DNA of 16,429 nucleotides from Hyphochytrium catenoides (lineage: Eukaryota > Sar > Hyphochytriomycetes > Hyphochytriales > Hyphochytriaceae), in contig FLMG01001759.1 in the NCBI GenBank assembly GCA_900088475.1, forward strand, positions 1 to 16,429. Reading direction: 5' to 3'. The translations under genes and the position numbers were made by a program. The notes below the pieces were generated by a model. The model was not told the origin of the DNA. It saw only the letters and a program-made list of their open reading frames with translations, and did no database searches. Below, one piece after another: positions 1-7,805 of this stretch; positions within the stretch are counted from its first letter, which is position 1, and every line of letters begins with the position of its first letter.

Positions 1-192
1 GCTAGCACCAGCCATCACTTGGCTTCCTGCTTCGCCGTGCGCAGAAAGAGATCTACGAACGGCGTGACACTGCTTCCTCTCTCTGAGTCCCAGACGGAGA
101 TCCAGAGCACTGTCAAGGCATTTTAAGCTTCGTCTCTGAGTTTCGTCCCTGCAGCAACAGCCTATTAAACCGCGGCTCTATTATCGCGAAGT
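1..192 (+). promoter_or_regulatory. Upstream region of the MYND-finger gene
   Basis: No coding feature is visible here. An AT-rich stretch around 164-170 (CTATTAAACC) lies about 25 bases ahead of the first ATG and could be a core promoter element or part of the 5' UTR. This is position-based inference only. Confidence 0.25.
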
Positions 193-1490
193 ATGGAGCA
201 CTACGCAAGCGCTCATGGCCTCACCAATGACCCATCTATGATGATCAACAAGTCCGAGTAAGTAGTTCATAGTCCCTGGCCGGCCCGCTTATCGCTAATG
301 ACATATTCCAATCGTCTTCTGGGGCCCTCATCAAAGGAATTGCGCAACAACGCGCCTTCTGCAGACACATCTATGGGGCATGTATGCAGGGAATGTGGAA
401 GATAAGATCGATAATGAGGTCCAGTATGGGACCGATCCATCCTTCCTGACAATGAAGAGATGCGTGAATGCGCTTCATGCATTGCCGGGCGAGAAGGGTC
501 GCTACAACTGCATTCTTCTCGAGTGGCAGGTGGTGCAAGGATGCGCGTAAGCACTGCTACTCCCATGCTGGAAGTGTGCCACCGCACTAAGCTGTTGACT
601 CGCTAACAGAGTGACCACCGGTGATCTTTGTGAGGAGCTGGTGTTTGCAGACTCGACCATGACGCGGTTCATTATCGTGGAGACGGAAACAACCTGGTAG
701 ACTTCACCTTCTCTCTTGACATGCCACTGACCTGCTCAGCGCACCCTGTCCTTCCGTCCATCCTCAATGGCAAACCATACTCTGTCCTGTGACTCCACAG
801 CCGGCACCCGACAGGGAAAAACCTATCACCCTGCATCCTTCGCCTCCACGCGCAGCGACGAGCGTCGGACTTATTCAACCTAGCAACTTATCTTGGCTTG
901 GGTCCGCGCTTTGTCCGCTTTGTGACTTTTGGACGAGGCAAGAAGGGACGACTCCCTGCCCATTTGGTGATAGATGCAGTGCATGGGGAACCGGCTGAGA
1001 AGCTAGAATTTGGCGATAAGGGCTTCTACCACGTAGACAGTACCAACGTCTTCCCCACGCTCAGAGCTGCAGATATAGAAAAGATTGATATCGTCATAGC
1101 TCGCGACTCGGCCTATCAGAAAATTGTCAAGGCCGGCTACCTTGACGAGCGTGTCCAGAGAGAAGATGTTCTGGCAAAGGTTCAGATCTCAAAGGAAGAA
1201 TATGAGCAGAGATATGGTGGGATGGAATATGACAGGGCCTTCCCCCTTCTGTTGATGGCATGTGTTTACTGTGAGGGAGACGTGAACGAGCGGCTTATGA
1301 GGTGCGGGCGCTGCCGCATGGTCGCCTATTGCAATCGGGTAATGGTCTCAAGGAGCTTCAGAGTTGGCGATTCTCCTTCTTCTCACCATTGCGACATCTT
1401 CTCTCTCATCCCTTGTAGGACTGTCAGAAGAAGCACTGGAAGACTCACAAGCGATTCTGCAAGCAAGTGGAGCCAAAAAGTGCCGCATAG
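193..1490 (+). CDS. MYND-type zinc-finger protein, five exons
   Basis: Proposed exons are 193-257, 337-546, 610-696, 801-1338 and 1419-1490, giving about 323 residues. Every junction keeps phase, and the introns (79, 63, 104 and 80 bases) begin GTAAGT, GTAAGC, GTAGAC and GTAATG. The C-terminus is a MYND finger: CVYC, then CGRC, then AYCN ending exon 4. Exon 5 supplies RDCQKKHWKTHKRFC, completing the usual paired Cys sets and the H-x3-C end. MYND fingers bind two zincs and usually mediate protein-protein contacts with proline-containing partners. The first 270 residues match no family I recognise; they contain the motifs FVRFVTFGRGKKGRLP and DIEKIDIVIARDSAY. No SET domain is visible, so a SMYD methyltransferase is not supported. 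The least certain junction is the acceptor at 800, because an AG at 740 would shift the frame. The ATG at 193 is the first in frame. Confidence 0.75.
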
Positions 1491-1721
1491 AGCACCCAGT
1501 TCGAGGGTGAATGGTGTGGTCTTCGGCCTCTCATTGAGGGCCGACTCGTAGGAGATACTCTTCTGATTGGCCTATTAGTAGGCATTAGCTCAGGCTCCTT
1601 TGATCAACCAGCGATGCTTCCGGCCGCTGCTCTACTAGCCGTAGGACGTACCAAGGCTGCCCCAACGGCTCTTACTTGTCCTGACATTACTGCCCATGTC
1701 CCTAAGCAACCCACAATATAA
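1491..1721 (+). pseudogene. Open frame after the MYND stop with a hydrophobic segment (copy 1)
   Basis: Right after the TAG of the MYND gene, the same frame stays open for 76 codons to TAA at 1719. It encodes a hydrophobic stretch (EGRLVGDTLLIGLLVGISSG). A similar peptide is encoded near 2985-3060. It may be 3' UTR, an alternative C-terminal extension reached by other splicing or by readthrough, or debris of a membrane-protein gene. No start codon or complete gene can be assigned. Confidence 0.25.
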
Positions 1722-1825
1722 ATAACAGATTGAGAGCCAACCAACTGCCAGTCGGTCTCTAATTCTTTGTTTGTCCTCAAGGTAACAAAAGCCAGAGAGG
1801 TCTAGCTGGTCTTCAGCTTCCCTGA

Positions 1826-1831
1826 AATAAA
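1826..1831 (+). promoter_or_regulatory. Polyadenylation signal AATAAA, MYND gene
   Basis: AATAAA is followed by CATC. The same ten bases (AATAAACATC) occur at 7797, just behind the stop of the FYVE-VASt gene. The position is 336 bases after the MYND stop, so the 3' UTR would include the open frame at 1491-1721. Confidence 0.45.
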
Positions 1832-2180
1832 CATCGACCGTCATGCTCATGCCAAATGGGGCAGAATGAGGAGCTTAATAAGCATGACGCCTGGTCCTGT
1901 GTCAGCACTCACAACCTTCTTCCCTTACTGAACGGGGCACGGAGCCTTTGAGCTACACCTGCCTCTTTGAACTACAAGGTGAAGAGGTTGTCTTCGCTCT
2001 CCAGTCGCCGGTTCCTAGCTCCTTCTGGGCGCATCTACAGAGAGGCTTTTGCTTGCAGTACTGCTGCTGCCGTGAGGTCTCCACACCATTCCAATCATCA
2101 AGTCTGCCCCTATGTTCGCTCCTTCTCTCACATGCGGATTGCCATCCAGCAGGTGATGCGTCATCTTGTTGGGCTTGAAG

Positions 2181-2244
2181 GCAGAGCGATACGCGCGCAG
2201 AGGATGCTCACTCTTCGCGAGAGTTTTAGATGAAGTGCTCTTGT
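2181..2244 (+). repeat. Left arm of an imperfect inverted repeat
   Basis: This 64-base arm matches the reverse complement of 2410-2473 at about 51 of 64 positions by hand count. The match includes the run GCAGAGGATGCTCA and a nearby CGAGAGT. Weaker pairing extends outward to about 2167 and 2495 (GTTGGGC against GCCCAAC). The loop is about 165 bases. Many differences are transitions that would still allow G-U pairs in RNA. Confidence 0.8.
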
Positions 2245-2409
2245 ATGTTGGGACAGAAGATGCTTTACCGAGTGAGTTATGGTGGAGCGCCCTTAGTGAT
2301 TCAGTTCGTGGAGCTCTCTCTTTCCTTTGTTTACTTGCTTCCCTACGTTTGCTCTGTTCTGTAGGTAGTTGCACTCTATCAGGATTCACATTGGCAGCTA
2401 TTGCTTTTG

Positions 2410-2473
2410 ACAAGTGCATCTCACCTGAGACTCTCGCCCATACTGAGCATCCTCTGCACGCACATCGCTCTGC
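2410..2473 (-). repeat. Right arm of the imperfect inverted repeat
   Basis: Reverse-complement partner of 2181-2244. Together the arms could fold into a long hairpin, as in a decayed fold-back element (MITE-like) or a long-hairpin small-RNA precursor. I found no target-site duplication or transposase that would decide between these. Confidence 0.8.
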
Positions 2474-2561
2474 ATTCAGGTTATTTTGGCCCAACTGTTT
2501 GGGGCTTTATGATCTCTGGTGTGCTTTCTTCTACTTTTACTTGAGGAGTTTGGGAAGACAG

Positions 2562-2912
2562 ATGGCGTCGGGGCATAAGGAGAGACGCTCTGTCCTCGGA
2601 CTCTTCGTCATCTGTTCGAGCTTCTACGTCTGGTGCGTCTACATTATCACTTCTACTACTCTTTCTCTTACCGTCCCGCTGACCGGTCAGTCCAACGTTG
2701 AAGTTGGGAATGGCAAGTGGAGCATTACCTCCATTGCTAAGGACCCATACCTCTCGTTACCCCGAAGGATGCACAACGGCGACGGACTTCAAGGCAGTAG
2801 AACTCTACGAGAAGCGGTCAAGCCAAGCTATGCGGACTATCCTCCGACCGTGGACTCTTCAAATGCTAAAGCTCTTTCGTCTGGAGCTGACAGCCTCATC
2901 CTAAGCGATTGA
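2562..2912 (+). CDS. Possible small membrane protein, unrecognised
   Basis: An ATG at 2562 opens a 116-codon frame. It begins with a short charged N-terminus (MASGHKERR) followed by a hydrophobic stretch at about residues 10-36 (LGLFVICSSFYVWCVYIITS), which looks like a signal anchor or single membrane segment. The remainder is polar, with NVEVGNGKW and KALSSGADS. No family is recognised. The frame also stays open upstream of the ATG, and nearby sequence (2930-3110) contains broken coding. This could therefore be a real small gene, the first exon of a longer one, or a decayed gene. Confidence 0.25.
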   Translation: MASGHKERRSVLGLFVICSSFYVWCVYIITSTTLSLTVPLTGQSNVEVGNGKWSITSIAKDPYLSLPRRMHNGDGLQGSRTLREAVKPSYADYPPTVDSSNAKALSSGADSLILSD

Positions 2913-3250
2913 CCAAGAACCTCACCTTCTTTCTTGCCCAGACACTGTCGCTATCTCATTATAAGGGTGGTCCCATTAGAGACAACGAAGGCTTGATATG
3001 GCGGCATAGTCGTAGGTCTCCTGCTTGGTCTCATTGCTCCTCGGTTTGGATCCTGCCCTGGAGAAGTTATTAACTCCATGGGTCTGAACCCCTTAGCTAG
3101 GGAGGCATCACTGATGCTTTACATGGCTATCAAGATAGAAACGAATGCGGGCACCTCCACTCCGTCAAAGCCTTCCTTGTTGGGCCGACTCTCACCCCTA
3201 CTATGACACCAACTTACTACGATAAACCGAGCCACAAGCGCCCGTCAGTG
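2913..3250 (+). pseudogene. Decayed hydrophobic coding motif (copy 2)
   Basis: From 2997 the frame reads YGGIVVGLLLGLIAPRFGS and stays open to the TGA at 3204. Just upstream, the frame that gives NEGL around 2985 is out of register by one base, with a TGA at 2994. Read across that break, the peptide resembles the one at 1550-1620 (EG followed by a GLLxG(I/L) hydrophobic run). This suggests two relics of a duplicated membrane-protein sequence. An unrecognised intron could also explain the frame change. Confidence 0.3.
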
Positions 3251-3936
3251 CTACTAAAGATGGCCGGTCGACCGTTGAGCGTCAGAGATAGAGTAGAAGT
3301 GGAGATAACTGATGCAGAAGCACTCAGGAGTACAAGTTCGAGCAGATGACGAGGAGGTCCGACGACGAAGGAGACTGTCTTCTACCCGCGTCATCTGTCT
3401 CCTCAAAGACCGTAAACATTGAAAGCAAGCATGCTCCAAGAGGCACCAAGTGAGGAAGAAGCCGTAGGCCCGAGGACATGCTCCCTGGATGGACGTAGAC
3501 GTGGTTGAGAGAGATGAAGAGAACTTCACCTCTTCTCTTCCAGACACCAAGTGGGCACTCCGTTTCAGAGCTTTGCGCATGCTCTGCATGGCTTCAACTT
3601 CCCGTCCCAGAGGCCTGACGCTGCCGTTAGCGGCCCTTCGAGTTGCAGTTGCTGTTCCAAAAGTTTGGGGGAAGGTTGAGGTTTCGTTCCCATGGCCCAG
3701 CCCGGGCCCGGTCGTGAAGGTAGAGAGTAGAGAGGCAGGCAGGCAAGCAGGCGCTCGCTTTGGAGTCTGGGGAAGAGACGAGCCAAGAGAGCTGCTGATG
3801 ACTCACACGGGGCAGGCAGGAGCTTCGCTTGATCCCCTTCTTCGCCCTGTGCGATAGAGACCCTTTGGGAGTGTGTCCGCGATCTAGCGCGGCATTTTTC
3901 ATCTTGGCGCGGTTTCGCACTTCAGGCTGAGCTAAA
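3251..3936 (+). promoter_or_regulatory. Upstream region of the FYVE-VASt gene
   Basis: There is no convincing gene here. A short coding-like peptide starts at the ATG at 3259 (RDRVEVEITDAEALRST) but stops after about 29 codons. Close to the FYVE-VASt start, between about 3888 and 3920, GCGCGG occurs twice: once before CATTTTTC and once before TTTCGC. The second resembles an E2F-like site, but this is inference from pattern alone. No clear TATA box is seen. Confidence 0.25.
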
Positions 3937-6900
3937 ATGTCAGATAACCGGGATCCTGCGCCGCTTGTCAGGGCAGCACCTTCTAAGCCTCAGGCTAGTC
4001 CTGGACAAATGATCAGCGAAGAACAGAAGCAGGTAGGAAGCCCGCAGACCTCGTCCATCCCTGGCGCAGGTGCTGCTGCTCCCGGAGAATCCCCTTCACC
4101 CGGGATGTCAAAGGCAGAGGGGCAGAATAGCGAAAGCGAGGCTCTGGGGAGCGGAAACGTCTCTCCTGGAGCTAAGGCCCGCAAAGATTCTGCCTCAAAA
4201 GAGCTGCTTCAGGCTTCGTTAGCGTTCTTTGGAGACATGAGCCAGACAGCCAAAGAACCCGCCAAGCCGGTATGTGTATGCCCCTTACATACATGCTCTG
4301 ATGCCCAAACACGGCATCTTCACGGTGTCTAATTTCCATGGCTGACTCCGTTAAAGGTTCGAAAGGTTCGCAGCGACGTCACGCTGGCGGGCAGAAAGGA
4401 AGGGGTCAACGGTGGTGACGGGGGCTCAACTAAGAAGAGTATAAATGTGGACTCCTACGGAACTGGAGCGTCAGCTTCTGCTAGCGGCGGTGCGACCCCG
4501 ACCGAGGCGGGGAGTGGGGCAGAGAGCACTCCGTCGCGGGCGCCACCAGCTATTGGAGCGAAGGTGACGCGGAGTCTAAGTCATGACGAAACAGAGGCGC
4601 TTGTGATGGAGCAGCGCTTCGTCTATCCGCCCACTTGGGCTAACCTGGACTCCTGCGTCAACTGCAACATTGACCTCGGGTAGAACTTTGTCCGTTCTAG
4701 AGCTTTGCCCCTCCTTTGCCGCTACTCTCCTTTCTTCTGTCATATCCCTTCTAGATCTTACATGGTACTCACCCTCGCCATGTGCTATCTGATTCTATAT
4801 GTTCCTCCCAAGACTCTCTTGCTGCGCTCCCTGTTTTTCTCCCGGTCGTCACCTCTCCTACCATCTTCTCTCTCCTTCTTTCTTTCATTCCCTGTCTTGC
4901 TGTCGCCTCATCCTCTTGAATAATCGTCATGCTGATGTGCTTCCTCCATTTCCAGATATGTTTACGGCCTTCGCCGGCATCACTGCCGCAATTGTGGGAA
5001 CACTTTCTGCGACGAGTGCAGCAGCAAGAAGATTGTGGTCCCTTATAAGATGTTTTTAAATCGTGGAGGCCAGCGCGTGTGCGACGCTTGCTTCAACAAG
5101 ATCTCAGAGTTCAACAAGCAGGTTGGCAGCACGGAATATACTTGGGACGGACCACCGAGCATGACTGCTGAAGCTTTCAGGAAAGAGTTTGATCTGCCTA
5201 ACGATGAGGTAAAGCGAGCCATTCCCACTCTTTCTGTGCATCTCCACTCACCCTACTGCCGGCCCGTGGTCCTTAGGTTCCGACTGCTGTCTTTGCCTGT
5301 TCGTACTTTCCCACTCACACACCGCTCTATGGCAAGATGTACTTGTCTCAGTCCTACCTCTGTTTCAAGGTAAGTGTACACAGGCGCGACTTGCTCTCTA
5401 CAGATAGAGGCCATTGACTCTGAGCTTTTGCCATGCCAGGGTTATGAACAGGGAAAGCATAGAGTTGACTTCACTAAGATTACAACGATAGCGCAGCCTC
5501 TGCTGTACTTCGTGAACGCTATGGAGGTCTTTGTAGGAGAGGAGAAGTTCTTTTATGCGGGCTTTGAAGGCTTGAGGTCAGGCGGCTTTACTCCGATACC
5601 ATTCTTTGCACGATGTTCCTGACTGTCAAATGATTAAGGGATAAATGCTATGCGCGACTAGAGTACCTTGTGACGGCGAAGAAGCACAAAGAGCGACAAA
5701 AGGAAGTCGGTACGGCGATTAAAGCAGAGATCATCCTTCCAACCATTTGGGTCACATAATCCTTTACTCTACCTTTGCAGCACAGGAGCGAGCAGACAAG
5801 ATGGCTCTCAAGCGGCGGATCTCCTCCAGAGTGAATACGCTATCTTCTCTGTTGACGACCATCGACCCGGAGGAGGCAGACAAGAAGATTCAAGAAGCCG
5901 AGGTAACGTCTCAACATCCATTTCTCATGTGTAAGGGCAATGGTTTTGTTCTAACTCTCATTCGTTCATTCACTGCAGGCGGAGATAGACATTATAGAGC
6001 CACTTTTGCCTGACAAGCGAGTGGTTCAAATGACTGTCCTTCTTGATAGAGAGCTCCCTGTTGATGTTAAGGAGCTCTTCAACCTCTTCTGGGCAGACGA
6101 ATCAAAGTTTGGTCAGCAGTACCTGTTGGCCCAGAAAGACATTGATATTAGCTTTGGCAAATGGACTCCTATAACTGCAGAAAAAAGCAAGGCATCCAGC
6201 GCAGGGTTTTGCCACTCGTTGGAGGCGTTTGATTTCTATCGCCAAGTAAGAAAGCTCTAGCCTCTCTCAGTGCTTTGTAAATGCGTATACTGTCTCTCTG
6301 TCTTCGATTCTCCTAGCTTTATGTTAACATCATGCACCTCTCCTTCTGTTTCAAGATAAGTTCTCCCCGTGCTCATAAGGCTTCTAATGCCCGCCTACTA
6401 GGTCTCCTGCAAGCATCCACCAAAGGTGAAGTTCCCTGGACTCTCCACCTACGCCAATGTAGACCGCACACAACGTTATCGATGGGAGGGCAACCGTAAC
6501 GGCCGCTTGATCGTCAGCGAGCTCGCCCAGGTAAGTTCAGAAGAGATGTCGAATGTATCTGTTCCAGGAAGGAATAAATTAGCGCGAGAGTGTGCGAAGC
6601 GAGAGAGAGAAGAGAGAGGGGGAGAGAGAGAGGGAGAGAAAGGGAGATAGCGGTGGAAGCTTCCCGGACATCGAAAGCGAAGAAGTCCGGTAGGAGTCTA
6701 CTGACATCTCGCCAGTTTACTGGGATTCCCTATGCAGACTACTTTGCGGTAGAGAGTCGCTGGGTTTTCACGAGGGACAGCAAGGAGACGTGCCACGTGG
6801 AGATTGGGCTAATGGTAAACTTTAGAAAGAGCACGTGGTTCCAGAACCAGATCACGTCCAGCACGAACAGCGAGAGCACAGAGGCGTTTGAGGTTGGCTG

Positions 6901-7769
6901 CTGCTTGTCCTTTTGTCTTCACGTTTTATGCAGAATTAGTTTAAACCCGTTTTCTGACTAGCTGCTTCTATTGTCCAGCGTCTCATTCCCCTCGTCGCTA
7001 CGAATGGAACGGACACTTTCTCTAACAGCTATCCTCCCAATCACTATTGCTCTGTCAATTAGCTTATGCTTGTTCTCCCTCATAGCTCTGGTTCAAGTTG
7101 GCTCTTTCGACATGTAAGGAGAGGTTGAAGGCTCGTCTCAGCCCCAAACCGCAAGCAACCCGCAAAACTGTTGTTCCACAGCCAATCCCGGAAGAAGAGG
7201 AAATGGAGGAAGGTCGTGAGGAGCTTCACAGGCGGCCGTCGATCGCAGAGTCAACAGAGAGCGTTGGTAGGTCATTGACGAGCTCTTGTTACTATCCGAT
7301 CAGGCCCTCAGACCTCACTATCGTGCTTTCAATCCCTGTCTCCACCGTAGAACCTGTCCCATCTGAGCCTTCCGTCCCGGCTGAAGAGGAGGAGGCGAGA
7401 CCTTCAGTGGCACCTCCTCCTGTTCCCCCGGCGGCGCAGCTGCCCATTGAAGTACCCCTGCCACAACCGGTGAAAGTAGGGGCGCGTGTTGAGCCGTCGG
7501 TCATCCTCAGCGAGATACTAACTGCTCCTGGGGAACGGGCCGTGCTGGTGCGAATGGCTGACATTCGCCTTTTAGCCGGCGCCATGCTGGCCTTTTCCGT
7601 ATTCCTCTTACTTCTGCTGGGTCTCCAGCTGAGCCTTTCTGCTAGAATGAGGACGATGGATCGCGCGCTAGCAGCTCTAGAGGAGCCAGCTCCAATAATG
7701 ACAGCGAGAGACGTGGAAGCGCTCCTCAAGGGCGTCTTAGGGTCTAGCGTATGTCAGCGGGAACGATAG
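3937..7769 (+). CDS. FYVE-GRAM-VASt membrane-anchored lipid-transfer protein (Aster/LAM/VAD1-like), twelve exons
   Basis: Exons: 3937-4269, 4357-4679, 4956-5208, 5277-5369, 5440-5576, 5639-5709, 5781-5902, 5979-6245, 6402-6530, 6716-6892, 7086-7266 and 7351-7769. They join in phase to about 834 residues. Residues 1-200 are low-complexity, Ser/Pro/Gly-rich. A FYVE finger spans about 206-270: CVNC, the RRHHCRNCG signature, CDEC and RVCDAC. The N-terminal WxxD motif is weak (WANLD). FYVE domains bind PI3P on endosomes. A GRAM domain follows (about 296-395; LPNDE, LYGKMYLSQSYLCF), then a charged helix. A VASt domain spans about 456-635 (ELFNLFWADESKF, GKWTP, IPYADYFAVESRWVF, VNFRKSTW). After a Pro/Glu-rich linker comes a hydrophobic anchor at about 768-792. 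GRAM plus VASt plus a C-terminal anchor is the layout of ER-anchored sterol transporters at membrane contact sites. Sterol transfer here is inferred. Confidence 0.92.
5370..5439 (+). other. Intron 4 with two in-frame acceptors
   Basis: The donor GTAAGT at 5370 can pair with the AG at 5402-5403 or the AG at 5438-5439. Both keep the frame and differ by 36 bases (12 residues, IEAIDSELLPCQ). The first would make a 34-base intron, shorter than any other here. The second gives 70 bases and brings LCFK directly against GYEQGKHRVDF, as expected for a GRAM strand pair. I chose the second. Confidence 0.6.
6599..6650 (+). repeat. GA-rich simple repeat inside intron 9 of the FYVE-VASt gene
   Basis: An uninterrupted purine run of GA dinucleotides with AGGG variants, inside the 185-base intron 6531-6715. 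The purine strand is the coding strand here. Confidence 0.9.
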
Positions 7770-7796
7770 TGGCCGTTGGGTTAGGCTCAACTCTTG

Positions 7797-7802
7797 AATA
7801 AA
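7797..7802 (+). promoter_or_regulatory. Polyadenylation signal AATAAA, FYVE-VASt gene
   Basis: AATAAA lies 28 bases after the TAG at 7767-7769. The signal reaches within four bases of the stop codon of the opposing gene (7806), so cleavage would fall inside that gene's coding sequence. Confidence 0.7.
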
Positions 7803-7805
7803 CAT

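Larger units (their letters stand above)
1850..2561. other. Non-genic stretch with no supportable gene
   Basis: Open frames exist on both strands, but none has a convincing start, splice structure or family motif. The frames on the two strands look alike because an inverted repeat (2181-2244 and 2410-2473) encodes similar peptides from both sides. I see no RNA gene here. Confidence 0.4.

Noticed and set aside
2015-2494. Minus-strand 159-codon frame resembling the plus-strand frame at 2166
   Set aside because: The resemblance comes from the inverted repeat, which encodes similar peptides from either strand. There is no family motif.
2167-2495. Intact transposon
   Set aside because: The inverted repeat has no transposase frame between its arms, and no target-site duplication could be identified by eye.
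3888-3925. E2F-like promoter element ahead of the FYVE-VASt gene
   Set aside because: The GCGCGGTTTCGC match is loose and there is no second supporting element, so it is only mentioned and not called as a site.
7292-7729. Minus-strand 145-codon frame opposite the FYVE-VASt last exon
   Set aside because: It is antisense to a well-supported Pro/Glu-rich linker and membrane anchor. Its Ser/Thr/Gly-rich composition is what the reverse strand of such sequence gives.
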